Assembly (NCBI RefSeq): GCF_018691265.1 | Contig: NW_024881313.1 | Coordinates: 17,229,518 to 17,293,517 of the forward strand | Origin: Tyto alba | Lineage: Eukaryota > Chordata > Aves > Strigiformes > Tytonidae | Length of the DNA: 64,000 nt | Reading direction: 5' to 3' | Shown here: piece after piece, positions 47,830 through 60,558 of the stretch | Position numbering within the stretch: position 1 is the stretch's first letter | Layout of the letters: the number at the start of each line of letters is the position of its first letter | The notes under the pieces: model-generated | Told to the model about the DNA's origin: nothing | The model's input: only the letters and a program-made list of their open reading frames with translations | The model's database searches: none | Made by a program: the position numbers and the translations under genes

Positions 47830-48490
47830 AGTGCTGGGTGAGTACATGATGAAGTGACACTAGAAAGTCAATGCTGATAGACACAAGGTGATGTATATGA
47901 GAGACAACCAATCCCCATTTTACAGGTACAGTGATGGTCTCTGAACTAGCTGTCACCATTTCAGAAAAAGATCTTGGAGATTTAATGTCTCTGCAAGAAC
48001 TTCATCTTAATGTTTGGTAGCAGGTAAAGCAAACAAAATGTCAGGAATTGTTACAAAAGAAACTGAAAGAATGAAAAAGGAAATGCGATTACTTTAGTGC
48101 CCAAATATGTATTCCAAAATGAAAATCCTGTGTGTAGTAGTAGTTTGTCTAATATAAGAAGTGTATAGGAGAACTAGAAAAGGTACTGAGGAGGCAAGAA
48201 TACTGACTAGTGGTATGAAATAGCTTTCAAACGAGAAAATGATTGAATAGACCTGCCCCAACTAGGCCTGATGGGGACATGACAGATAGAGCGGAGAAGA
48301 TAAATAAGCTAGGAAGATTCATGGTCCTTTCTTCTTGTAAAACAATTAGAAGTTATTGAAGGGAATGATCAGGTCTCAGTTTCAGAACAGACGAAAGATG
48401 GTAACCTCCCACACCGTGCATAGGTGAGTCAGGGGGTGGTTGGCCACACTAAAAAGTAGATGTCAGAAGCTTTCAGAACTCTAAAAAGAA
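47830..48490 (+). mobile_element. ancient CR1-type LINE fragment, RT C-terminal part
   Basis: On the plus strand, 47870-47899 reads N-A-D-R-H-K-V-M-Y-M, matching the N-x-D-K-C-K-V-M-H motif downstream of FADD in CR1. Positions 47961-47978 read S-E-K-D-L-G, matching the (A/S)EKDLGV motif, which the younger CR1 at 59.87 kb also carries as A-E-K-D-L-G-V. Later wording such as AGAACTAGAAAAGGT (about 48170) fits the downstream RT thumb region. Stops and frameshifts interrupt it throughout. The boundaries are approximate. Confidence 0.75.
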
Positions 48491-51400
48491 AATATACAAA
48501 CTCATGTGAAATGTCAGTCTGGGAATATTATTTTGTACAAAGAATCACTTCTGGCTCAGGAAATTCCTGATATATAGGTAATTGTGAACTTGCAAAAAGT
48601 ACAGAGGTGTTACCATTGTTTATTCACACCATTCCTATACCCTCTTCAGGGTAGTGTTGTTGACTTGTGAAAGGACACTGAGGATCAGGCATGGTTGCAT
48701 GAAGTTTTTCTGTGGATGTTGTTTGTCAGTGTTGAGCTATTGTCTGTTGCAATGCCAAAGTTAAGATTATTAAGTTTGAAGCAGAAACATAAGCCATGGG
48801 CTAAACTTGATCTTGCTCTGCTGCTGTTTTAGTCTTTGCTGGCAAAAAAGTACTTTGCTTTTAGTAGTAAAAGAATTGTATCTTGTGCTTGATCTGTGCT
48901 GAAATCAATCCGCGACTTCTGTGGTAATTTCAGACAGGCAGTGCAAAAATCTGCAAAATAGGAAGTGTTGAACTGAGCCTAGATATTCTGGTGGTCATTC
49001 TTAGAGATTTCTTGTAAGAAATGCTTTGCAATTCCTAAAGCTGTCTTGGAAACCAAAAATGTATCTACCTTTTCTCTTTCTTTTTGCTAGGACATAATTA
49101 TGGGATTGTTCTTTTATTCTCAGTTCTGTTCCAATATATGAGGTAACCAATAGCACACCCTGAGTAATTTCATAACCATATCTGCCTGTGCCTACAATAA
49201 TGATTTTTTTAAGTGCTTTTTCATAATTTTGATATCTGCTTCTACATTTTGAAAATAGCACACTATCTGTTTGGTTTTACAGATGATATTTTAAAATAAC
49301 AGTTAACTTAAGCAATGACTGTCTGTAAAGAAGTTTGGATGCCTCTTAAAGCGTGGTGCAGTGGTACAGGGATACCACATACTCCAGTCTCCAACACTGT
49401 ACTCAGTCTATTATAAAAAAAACTTTCCTTTCTAACAAATTCATTAGTACTAAATTTCAGTAAATATATGATAAATGAGGTCTGTCTAGGAAGGGCCTAA
49501 CAATGTCCATGTCCATTTAATATATTTCTCTGTTTCTCTCCTTCCCCGCCATTGATTAAAATACCTGGGAAGAAATGAAATCTTCGGTTCTGTATTAACG
49601 TGGTTTTGAAACAACCTCTGGCAAGGAGAAACCCTCTCTTAATATTAATTCTCTGCACAGGATGAATGCTACTGAAAACATACAGCCCTAGCCGTTTTAG
49701 ATGACATATTGTACACTACTCCTCTCAGTTGAAAATCCAGAATGGATCAGAGTACTTATTTCAGTATAGTGTGTTTTTCAATATTATGTTGATTATTCCT
49801 TCATACTGTAAGACAACTCTAGTGGTAATGTTCATCAAGCATTGTCCCTAATCCACTCTTTACCTGGGAGCAGGAAATTGGGCCAAGAAAATCTCAGTGC
49901 TACAAAGCTCAGATATTAGATATAAATGTTTGTGATTTGATTAACCGTTACTACACAATATCAATATTACAGCCATACTTGTGTACTTAGCTTCTTGTAA
50001 GTCACCAAGCTGTTTTCAGTTGCCAGTTCCTGTAGTTTGCTTGGGCTACAGAGTAGAACCTGACTCAGAGTTCATTCTGGATGTTCTGCAATCAGTGTCT
50101 GTGAATTGAGTGTCTGTGATCCTAAATGTAGTTTTCCAAATCACTTACGAGCTCGGAAGTGAGTATAATCACTTCTTGTGTGTGCTTACTCATGGGAAAA
50201 CCTGCAGAATCCCCATGCCTTCCAGTTAATCAGTAACAACTTTTACTTTAGGAAATGGATTTTAAATGTGAGCACTTGCTAAAGAAGTGATAGAGAAAAA
50301 AAGTGTAACAGGAAAAGTCTTCATCTAGGTGGTTATTGTTGAAATAGATTACTGAAAAAACACAGGGAGGGAACTTCATTGCCTCAGACTTTCAAATTAA
50401 GTGTCTCAGTGGGGCTTGAGATGAAGTTCTTGAAGAGATCAGTTTTCAATTTTGTAAAGATGGGAAGTTTTGAAGCTAGTTTGTGTTTATTAGGTACATT
50501 AAAGTTAATATAATCTGTGTTCAGTTCTTGAAAATACTGCAAAGTAAGAGTGGAGCATCAGTATGGATTTTATATTCAATCTAAAAAGATGTTTGTCTAA
50601 GGAGTTATATTGCAAACTGTTCTTGCATTCCTAGAGATATTAAACTGATTTCAATACTAGAATGTGAATGACAGAAACCCTAAATTCTTTTAAATTCATG
50701 TAAATCTAGTGCTGGCATTAGTTGTTTGAGCAGTAGGAAAACAGCTATTTCAACAGCAAATGTCAGTCTTATCACATAACTTATAGTTAAAGTCAGGCAG
50801 GGCAAAAATCACAAGCTCACACGTGGTTTTTACAAGCGTGCTGCTCCAGACACTCACTAAACCATACTTTCTGGATAGGATCAATTTAGTGTAAAGATTC
50901 TTGGTAAGAATTAGACAGATCTTAAGACAGATCTCCCACTTTGGTAAGCACCTTAAATGCTTTTCCCCTAGGGGAAAGAGTACTGTTTATCTGTCATGCA
51001 AAGTCTTGAAGGTTGTTTGGATTTGCTTTGGTGTTCAGTGATGGAAAACTTGAACTTCTTAATGGGCCAGGAAAATGTTTTCTAGACAGTCTGCCAGTAA
51101 CAGACATGACAAAGGGAAAGACCCAGATCACTTTGTAAGTTGAAAAAGTCTGGAGTTGAGTCTGGATATGAAAGTTGTAACTTGTGAAAATAATAGATGG
51201 TATTAGAAGAGGAATATTCATGCAGAAAAAAGAGATACATGGGTATCTTTAGAATTCATATTTTGACACTGCTGTTTTGTAAAAATCAGAACACCAAGAC
51301 TGAGTTAGACTAACAGCAAAAACTGCAAATCATCAAAATTCAGTAAGCTGAGACAACTGCAAAAAATCCTGCTCCTCTTTCATTTGTATGTGATTAGGGT

Positions 51401-54400
51401 AAAGAGCTGCTATGAGCTGAAAATCCACAGAACAGATATTTCTGTAAAGTAGCTCAAAAGTAAAGCAAAGTAAATCCATGAATAGGACAGTATCTGTTGT
51501 CCAGTAAATTGATCAAAAACTTAAACCCAGATATTCCTGTCATATATAAGTATTTATTTTAGAAATTTTGACAATTCACTTAGGAAAATACAGTCTTTTC
51601 TACATCTTGCAGCTGTTAGAAGATTTTTCTATTGTTGAATACTGACCTATTGATTAAGGATAATGTGGAAATTACAGACAGTTTAAAAGATGTCAGCAAT
51701 TTCTATTTTATGTAAATAAAATATATATATTAAAAGAGTGACCAGTTCAATATTGTCTTTTCAGCAAATAACTATATTGTTTTTAGGGGAAAAAAAATAG
51801 ATCTGGGATAATGCTCAGTTAACTTCAGTTAACTTCCTGTAACTGTTATGATTTTTCAGGAAAAATAACAGTCAGTTTAGAATCACCTCATACATCTATT
51901 AGTATTCTTAAGTGTGTCTCATATGGCACTCTGGCTTTGAATGCATCCATCGTATATAAGTATTCTCTAAGTTGTTGCTCTCCCACTGCTGGATGTGTCT
52001 GTCCAGAAACCATACAGGCACATGCAGAGGTCGGGGAGCAGGGCCTGACTGAGACAAAAAGCACTGAGTACTTTGGTCTTTCCTGTCCATCTGCAATTAA
52101 CTGCCTCCCCCATTCACAGTGCTTGTGTGGGGAGTAGTCATAGGGGTGGGTGCAGCAAAACTTGTTGGTTGAAAAATAGGTGCATCTTCACCACAAATGC
52201 TGTAGTTGACAACCACTGACTGTGGTTGTCCTCTTCATAATGCTGGTCACAGTCTGAAAAACTTGGCCATGCTGCCTTTTGTATCCCCTCTCTTCCACCT
52301 CATTTAGCAGAGCCCTGAATCTCTTCTCCAGGCGATGGCTGCAGGTGGATCGGAGTGACAAACTTCGATCCTGCTGGGAGTTTGTGTCCTCTCTCTTCCT
52401 GCTTCTGCATTATGCTCCTCTCACTTTCCTAGCCAATGTGTACATTTTTTAATATAATAGTTCAAGATTTTTTCACTCCATGCTCAGCATGCAACTTTCT
52501 CATGTAAGGTCAAAAAGAATAGCAGAAAAGGCATGACTTAAAAGGAATGAAAAGCAATGGAGGTATGGTATACTCCAGCACAGTCCCTGCACTGTGCTGC
52601 AGTTACAGAAAATTCCTGTGCCTGGAACTGCTGTATAGGTGATATCCCCACAACCCAAAATATACAGACAAGATATGATAATTTCTAGCCCTGACATGCC
52701 AAGGTAATTTTGTGCTTTCTCTCCTCTGAATATTAGTCTATTCCACTTCAAATTTCATGAGATCCCAAGTTTCTGACTTGACTAAAACCATGATGACAGC
52801 TGACCTTCCCAAACCTCAAACCATTGTTGGGTTTCGGTGTCTTCTCAGAAGGATGTCTGGATGTCCTTCTCAGGCCCAATAAGAGGACAGATATGTCAGT
52901 TCCACAGTGAAGAGAATAAAGGTTAAAAAGTAGATGACCTTGTTAATATTTAATATGTATGTCATCAGACTTGAGCTTTTCTGAAGATTACTATGTGTTT
53001 CTGGTATTGTGTGAATATTTAGATGCATAGAAGGAGGAAAAAACCCTGCCTTGAGAATTCATACACTAAAAATTACAAACCAACGAAGAGAAATTCTTAT
53101 AATGATTTTTCTATTATTTTTCCAGCTTATGCAACTGGACAGCAGCTCAAAGCATTTATATTCCAAGATTAAAATGATAATTATATGCTTATCACTAACA
53201 ATTAGTATTTGAACCACATAAAGCTATGAAGGTATTTTTAACATGGTTTCAAGTCACTTAGAAAATGTCTCATTGGTTGAGACTTTTTCAGGATCTTTAC
53301 TATGAAGATCTGTTTCAAATGAAGATAAAGTAGTGAAGGATTAGTCTATACTTCAGATATTCCATAATTTTCTGAAGGTATGCACTGAAAATCATTTAAC
53401 CTGTGCAGAAATACTTTAGTCAGAATATACTACTACTATATCACTTGTCAGACCCTAGATCCTGTGCAGGCTGAGAGGTTGGCATAAAAACTATTTCAAA
53501 TTGTTTTTAGATGAGAACATTTTCTGAGAACATTTACATGCTAACATGCAAGATAAGGTTTACTGTTTGGTTGTCTTTCATGATTGTTGTAGGATAAGAT
53601 GTATTAATTATTGCAATTTTTTTTACTGGTAATCTGAGAATTTTGATATTAACCTTTAGTATTTGCATTTTATTTCCAAACAGGGATAACAGTTTTAGAT
53701 CCCTTTTCTGGTATATCTGGGTTTTACCTCTCTTATTTTTGGCTGGGGCTGCAAATATAGCTTCCTACTTCATTTTGCCCTTCCACTCTGCGAAGATCTC
53801 AGGTCTAGCCTAAGCATTATAACATTACAACCTGTTGGCTTTTTGCTATAACTGAGTTGCACAAAAAACTGAGTAGGGAAAATCTATTCACTCTTTCTTT
53901 GTAATACAGTTGCCAGAGGCATCAAATGAAATTAGCAAGTTGCTATGGAAGAACAAAAGGAAGGGCTTTTTCAAAGAACTGTGTCATTAATCCTTTTTTC
54001 CTATACGTGGATGAGGAAAGCTCAGGCAGGTTAAGAGACAAAGAGACCAACTCATGAAAAACATAATTTATCAGATGCTGTTAGATACAAAGATATCTGT
54101 TGTGATTCACTCAGTCACAGTGCACTGGAAGCTGAGGGGGCACCATGACCGTGTCACTATGTGTCTCATATCCTTGATTTTTCCAGATTCATGATATTCA
54201 CAGATGTTCTTATTTATCTATGTGTGAAAATACTGGTCTATGGCTGTTTTCTCCTAAAACAATAACTGACACTATACTTACCTTAATGATTATATATTGT
54301 CCTGTTTTTGTGTTCTTGCAACTTATGGTTTCTACAAGAACTTAGTTTTTATGTTGATGGGATGGAGCTTAATTAAGAACTTCTAATATTCATTGTGAAT

Positions 54401-57226
54401 ATATGGGGCTGAACAGGCACTCTTCCATAACTTTTAATTTTTTATGTGTGAAACTCCTATTAACAATGAAGCATCTGTTCTCTGAAAGGAAACCATTTTT
54501 CACACACATTGGCATTGGGAGCTCTTGTGATCAATATATAGCCCAGGTGTAAATGTTCTGTTTGGTTTGGGTGTCTTAATGACACTTTGCAAATCTGCTG
54601 TTTTTCTTTATGTGAATTATTTAATCTACACAAATCTGTTGGTTTATATGTGGAATAATCAGTGTCTCTAAACCAAAGCAAGCACCTCTGATTTTGGCAC
54701 AAAACCCTAGTCATATATTCCACTTATTCCCTGCTACAGTTATAAATGGTAAACGGCAGGCCTTTTAAGAAATTCCCCTGTGGTGCAGCTAGCAGGAGAT
54801 TGCTCGATTGTATAAAAACCAGATCTGACCATATGGTGTTGAGGCTGGGTACTAAATGATTTTTAAGCTCTCCTGCTAGGTTTTCTCATTTAAAAGTTGA
54901 GAAATCCCACTTTAAGGCCTACATGATTTCAAAGACACCTTGCTATGAGGCATATGGAAGTGCCTATTCTGTCATATGCAACAGCGGTTCACATTTTCAG
55001 GCAGTGTAGAGAAGGATCATGACTTATTTAGAAAGTTTGTGTGTTACTCATGGAGAGTACCAGTCTGATAGCTCTGGAGAAGAAAAGTTAATTAGATAGG
55101 GAACACATAAAGATAGATATGGGAAGTAGATGGTAAGTACTCTATTTACCTGTGCTTCATCTTTGTCCAGCTGAAAAATGTCACAACTTCAGAGCAAAAT
55201 ATCATAGCTGAAGGAAGAACACTTAAGGTGGTGTTCAGCTCACAAATGGAAGGCCTACACTGAGGTGTTCCATAGAGGTATCTACAGGTGAGCTAGGTGT
55301 CTCTGGCCCTGCTGTAGTCACTGGAGATGAAATCAGTACTGTCAATGAAGATGAGAGAGCTCTTAATTTCATGAGTTATATGGGCAGGTACTATACTGAA
55401 TGTCTTGACTACATCTTCATCAGCACTGATAGGAGTTTAAATATCTGGTGCACATTGCAATTAGCTTCTTCTGGACACCTAAACATGTATTGTTAATCAC
55501 CTAACTGCCTCTCACCCCTCATTCCTGCTCAGTCTATGTAAGGACAGCTCTGGGAAATGTGCAGATCTCATACAAAAGCTTCTTGCAAACCAGGACTGAC
55601 TCTGAACTGAGAGTTAAAAATTTGTCATCTCAGATCCTTGAGATGTCTGATTCTCTCTACTGTACTCAGATTCTTTTGGGTTACGCTCCATAAGATTTAT
55701 TTTTATCAGTATCAGAATTTGATCAGCTGGTTGAAATGCTACTGTTTATAGAAAGCTTCAGTGTATCTCCTTCTATGAGTATGAGTTACATTCATTAATA
55801 GAATCCTTGTGAGCCTTTTTTAATCTATCTATAGAATTGAAGGCTTTCAAAATCAATAAAATAAATCTACTTGCCTTAAGACAGCACTAGTTTACCTTTA
55901 CCTGGAACACAAAGGTTACCTCTGAAGCATTTTTAAATTGTTTGGTTATTTTAGGTATTTTCATTGAAACAGTCCAATATTTACAGAAGAAACAAAGGTA
56001 ACACTGAACATGTAAGCAACTACCTTGTGTGGAAATTTATCATATTTTCACAGGCAACTGGGTAGAATGGGATTCTTCATGACTAAATAACTGGTTAATC
56101 TGTTTGTAGGGTGTATATTTTAATCTCTGAATAAGTGTAAAAGAAGGTGTGAGTTTTGGGTGATATTGTACTTCATGTATCATACATGTGATGTACTTCA
56201 TCATAAAGATTTCATAGCACACATTATTTTAATTTACTGGTTCGTTTGTTTGTTTGTTCTCTCTGATATCTAATACTTAAGGTCCGAATTTTTAAGAACT
56301 GGAGTGTGAGGTCTGGCACTGGTGGCTTGACTTTGAGAATTGAGTTTCCTTTAATGATGGATATATGGATACTCACACCTCTGAAAAACAAGACTTTCCA
56401 GAAAGATGAGTTACTGTGGTCACCTAGAACATAAAATTTTGCCCACAGTCTGTATGTACCTTACCCTGTAAATTTTTTTTTCGATAACTGTCACTTTCAC
56501 ATCTGGCCTTGCTATTTTGGGTTATTTTGACACCTGACAGTGGGTAGGATGATATCTTTTAAGCTTGTATCTTATATAGGCAGCAACTAATATCCCAAAG
56601 GAGATTTTGTTTGTTCATTTGACACTAGATTTTCATCTTATTTTTTGAAAGGAAGAATCTCATACCCTGTGCTTGCAAGGAATACTATTCCTTGTGATTG
56701 AAATATATTGTGCTTAGTGCAAAAGATCTTTCTCTCATTCTGTTTATTGATGGCAGGCTGAAGCATGAAGTCCCATAACCCTATTTAGTGCTTGTTCTGT
56801 GTCTCCTGGTGGTACCATTGCTGTGACGTGCTGCCTCCAAACACCCTTTTCTGTCACTGCATCTCTTCCATAGGAGTTCCTTCTTACTTTTCTTAGTCTT
56901 TATCCAATACTGTTGACTTATCTGTGCATCACACATTTTGCTGCCTCCATGCATTCCTTCAGTGTGTTTGACCTAAACATTTTATCTTAAGCCAAGAATA
57001 AATCCCCTTTAATTCTCTGAGCTCCTTTTAAAAAATTTATTCTACTATTCCCCAGACCAAACCAAAGGTTAATGATTAAATAGAGGAATAATCTAATTTT
57101 GAACATTCTTGTTACTTGAGTTGCTTTCATGTGAAAGCTCTAATACCTGTCACTCAGGGTCTATTCAGCACAATATGTAGTAAAGAGGAGCTGCTAGCAG
57201 AGGCTAGCTATTGATCTAACATTAGC
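48491..57226. other. AT-rich non-coding sequence
   Basis: Unique AT-rich DNA without a recognised gene, LTR or CR1. The open frames at 49001-49261 (-), 50994-51221 (-), 51908-52137 (both strands), 52500-52751 (-) and 54460-54723 (-) are all under 90 codons with no known domain. A (GTTT)4 microsatellite lies at 56244-56258. Some decayed repeat material is likely, but I cannot name it. Confidence 0.6.
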
Positions 57227-57248
57227 TTTTTTTTTTTTTTTTTTTTTT
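57227..57248 (+). repeat. 22-base poly-T tract
   Basis: Twenty-two T bases in a row. A second run of 19 lies at 57502-57520, just upstream of the GC-richer block. Confidence 0.95.
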
Positions 57249-57520
57249 AAATGGCTTTTTGCAATAGTGAGATCTGAGGAAACAACAAAGTGTTCAAACA
57301 AAGCTAAAAATAACTTGAAAGTGCTTCAAGCTTCATCTAACATTGTGAGTCTCCCATTCAATAACTGTACTTCCTATAGTAACCCCTGACACAACACCCT
57401 AATTATTAAAGAGATTACCTGTATTTTCAAAGATGGTGGAAGACTTTCTTCAATCATGTAAGAGACTTCCCTCATTGTGAGGATAACAAAGCCACTGCTC
57501 CTTTTTTTTTTTTTTTTTTT

Positions 57521-58160
57521 GTGCTTCTCTTGAGAGTATTAGCAGAGAAGAGAAACTGTAGCTGCAGGACAGCACAGCTGAATTATTGGCTTTGGCAGGT
57601 GAATCATTAATTCCCCAATCAGCACATTTTTTCCTGCCAGCTGACACCTTGCCCCAGAGGAAGGGAAGAAGGTCTGGCTGGCCAGCGTGTGCTGCTGGAG
57701 CTCCTGGCATCACTGGGAGCTAGACAAGGGGTGGGTGGTGGGGCTGAGCTGCCAGTGGGTGCATGAGCCTGGAACTGTGCCTTGGTCTGCACGCATGTGT
57801 AACCTCCTCCAGCTGGTGGGAAAGTCAGCAAAACATGCAGTCAGCTCCCTGGTGAAGGATGTCACAGCCTCGCAAGTTACCCCAGGGTGGTTTGCAGCTG
57901 CAGCATGCCATGAGCAGGTCAGAGGACAACACAAGGCTTAGATGCAGCTTTGCCCATGCTGGGAAGAGAGGAAGAGCTGTACTATTTTTTCCTTTTTCAT
58001 CCAGAGGAGTGACTGCTGCAAGTGGAAGACAAGCAGTGCTGTGTTTGTGTCCTCCTTGCAGGTGCATGAGCAGGAAAGGCAGATCTTACACTTTGCTGTC
58101 TATGGTGAGTTAACCCCGTGCAGCAAGAGGCTTACGCAGTGCTCCCTGGCCTGTTGAAGG
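57521..58160. other. GC-richer non-repetitive block with overlapping open frames
   Basis: This block stands out from its AT-rich surroundings by higher G+C and by several open frames of 70-87 codons on both strands (57619-57831 -, 57687-57941 +, 57710-57934 -, 57825-58067 -, 57859-58113 +, 57942-58157 +). Overlapping open frames on both strands are expected wherever G+C rises, so they do not prove coding. CpG is not enriched, so it is not a CpG island. No LTR ends or CR1 wording were seen. It could be an exon-bearing part of an unrecognised transcript or an unrecognised old repeat. Confidence 0.5.
58062..58104 (+). other. candidate 43-bp internal exon (unproven)
   Basis: A pyrimidine-rich stretch ending CCTCCTTGCAG (AG at 58060-58061) is followed 43 bases later by G|GTGAGT (GT at 58105-58106), a near-consensus donor. 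Read in frame from the first base, the exon gives VHEQERQILHFAVYG without a stop. Both splice sites are better than typical chance matches, but I recognise no protein family and found no convincing partner exon in the window. Confidence 0.25.
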
Positions 58161-59502
58161 CTCATCCCTTCATTTTCCCTTAGGAGTTAGATACACAACA
58201 ATGGGAGAGGCACAACCTCTATTTTCCCATGTCCCTGTGTTGTTGTGACTCTGGAAGTTTTGACATAATTTTTGTGAGACTGGAGTTTTTTCTTGTGGCA
58301 TAAATTTAGTTTATTAGTTGCTGTAGCTGTGGTAGTCAGGCTCTGGCCTTTGTTAAGAACAGAACCTTCAGTATCCCCACAACTTACTCACTACAGATGT
58401 TTCACTTAAAAATAACTCCTTCCCCTTCAGGTTATCATTCCCATGTATTAACATTCAGAGCTGACCCTACCATGAACAAAATTCCTTAATGCCAAAACTC
58501 GAGTCTGGCAGTCTTTTTTTCATTCTTTTTTCAGTGTTGAGTACCTGGAAAAAAAGGCCTTCAGTTGTTTTTATTGTGGTTGTTAGGTTTTGGGGGTTTT
58601 TTTGACTTTTTTTTTTTTTAATTTTTTTTTTGTGTGTGTATGTCACAGTATTGTTCCAAAAGCTTAATGTCTGTTCTCTTTTTTTGCCATAATCTCATTT
58701 ATGTTATTTTATATTTCATGTGTTGTGAAAATTGCACCAGCTGTTACATCTTCTGAAATGATATGTACTGATTAGAGGACTTGCTGACCTACCAGACACT
58801 GAATAATTATATCCTCAGTTGGGGAAATTACACCAGACTAAAATGTTCTTCATAGTGATATTCAGACAACTTGCTGAATGCTTTTATGCTTGTTTGTATA
58901 CATATTTGGTGTGAAAGACTTGTGACTAAGGCCTTAAGTTAAAGCAAACCCAGCTCTTAAGTATTCCAGGAAAGAAAGGAGTTAACAAAATGAGAAATGC
59001 TTTTTCTGCCAGAGAGAAGTAACAAATAAAATGGATCCGTGCACAGTCCTGAAACTGTCCCTGATGAAAATAAATGGTTGTCCTAACCTGTTTATCATCT
59101 AGCTCTGCAATACAATAAGAGCACTTTGAAAAATTAAAAACTGTTTGTAGAGTTTGCATGAATATGTTTAATTAAGCTGTTGAAGTACAAAAAGCTACTT
59201 AAGGGCTTATTGTCAGCTAAGAAACAAAAAGATGTGTTAATGGGTTGCAGGTAAGTGAAGATACTGTGGTAGTCTTCAATGGTACATGGAGTTTTGCTAA
59301 AAAATAAAATGAGTGAAGATGAAGAGATTAACCAGAGCATTTATCAGCAAGTAATGCCTAGTGGAAGTTAATAGTTCAGCTGAAAGAAGCATGGTGAACC
59401 AGGCAGGGCAAGACAGCTTAGGTTTGCTATTTAAGAGTGTGGAAGCTACTTTTGCAGGAAAGGCCCCTAGATGAAGACATTTTCCTGCCCAGGCAGGTCC
59501 AG
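58161..59502. other. AT-rich non-coding sequence before the CR1 pair
   Basis: No recognised gene. It contains a T-rich tract with a (GT)n end at about 58607-58640. The minus-strand open frames at 58926-59159 and 59134-59340 are unrecognised. Confidence 0.6.
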
Positions 59503-59810
59503 AGGAGACTGGACACTTTATCAGGGAGTGTAGTGATAGGATGAGGGGTAATGGCTTTAAACTGAAAGAGAGTAGATTTAGATTAGATAGAAGGAAAAAT
59601 TTCTTTCCTGTGAGGGTGCTGAGACATAGGAACAGGTTGCCCATAGAAGCTGTGGCTGCCCAACCCCAGGAGTGTTCAAGGCAAAGTTGGACGGGGCTTT
59701 GAGCAACCTGGTTGAGTGGAAGGTGTTCCTGTACATGGCAGGGGAGTTGGATCTAGACGATTTTTAAGATCCCTTCCAATGCAAACTGTTCTATGATTCC
59801 ATGACTCTAT
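59503..59810 (+). mobile_element. CR1 LINE, 5'-truncated 3' end (copy A)
   Basis: The wording is that of the 3' terminal part of bird CR1: GTAGTGATAGGATGAGGGGT near the start, GGAACAGGTTGCCCA in the middle, then the terminal GATTTTTAAGATCCCTTCC-type segment and the decayed end repeat TTCTATGATTCCATGACTC. Only about 300 bases remain, which is normal for 5'-truncated CR1 copies. The plus orientation is set by the 3' end repeat. It ends within a few bases of the next CR1. Confidence 0.92.
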
Positions 59811-59811
59811 C

Positions 59812-60558
59812 AAAGCAGTTCACAACCACATGCAATTCTACAGGTTTGGGGAAGAGTGGCTGGAAAGCTGTCTGGCAGAAAAGGACCTGGGAGTGTTGGC
59901 TGACAGCCAGCTGAATAGGAGCATGCCCAGGTGGCCAATAAGGCCAAGAGCACCCTGGCTTGTATGCGAAATAGTGTGACCAGCAGGACTAGGGAAGTGA
60001 TTGTACCCCTGTACTCAGCACTGGTGAGGCCACACCTTGAGTACTGTGTTCAGTTTTGGGTCCCTCACTACAAGAAAGACATTGAGGTGATGGAGTGTGT
60101 CCAGAGATGGGCAACAGAGCTGGTGAAGGGTCTAGAGCACAAGTGTTATGAGACGCAGCTGAGGAAACTGGGGTTGTATAGCCTGGAGAAAAGGAGGCTG
60201 AGGGGAGACCTTATTTCTCTCTACAACTATCTTAAAGGAGGCTGTAGCGAGATGGATGTTGGTCTCTTTTTTCCAAATAACAAGTGATAAAATGAGAGGA
60301 AATGGCCTCAAGTTGCACCAGCAGTGTTTTAGATTGGGTATTAGGAAAAATGTATTCTGTGAAAAGGTTGTCAAACATTGGAACAGGCTGACCAGGAAAG
60401 TGGTTGAGTCACCATCCTTGGAGATATTTAAAAGACATGTAGATGTGGTGCTTAAGGACATGGTTTAGTGATGGATTTAGCAGTGTTAGGTTTACAGTTG
60501 GATTCAATGATCTTAAAGATCTTTTTTAACCTAAATGATTCTAGGATTCTAGGATTTT
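59812..60558 (+). mobile_element. CR1 LINE, 5'-truncated (copy B, different subfamily)
   Basis: This copy carries the C-terminal part of CR1 ORF2, then a short 3' UTR (GATCTTAAAGATC near 60510) and the terminal repeats GATTCTAGGATTCTAGGATTT (60537-60557), the hallmark 3' end of CR1. Its 3' sequence differs clearly from copy A, so the two come from different subfamilies and not from a local duplication. It begins essentially where copy A ends. Confidence 0.93.
59818..60468 (+). pseudogene. CR1 ORF2 C-terminal remnant (reverse transcriptase thumb/C-terminal domain)
   Basis: The remnant is readable over three frames. The first segment holds the motif EEWLESCLAEKDLGVLAD (about 59850-59902). A frameshift near 59920-59930 leads into the frame opening [14 protein letters not shown] and containing [20 protein letters not shown] (about 59931-60287). 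A second frameshift, apparently an extra T in the run near 60268, leads to the last frame, which includes KHWNRLTRKVVESPSLEIFK and ends at a TAG at 60466-60468. In intact CR1 this region is the C-terminal end of the endonuclease/reverse-transcriptase protein that copies element RNA at the target site. With the endonuclease and catalytic palm missing and two frameshifts present, this copy cannot make an active enzyme. Confidence 0.92.
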
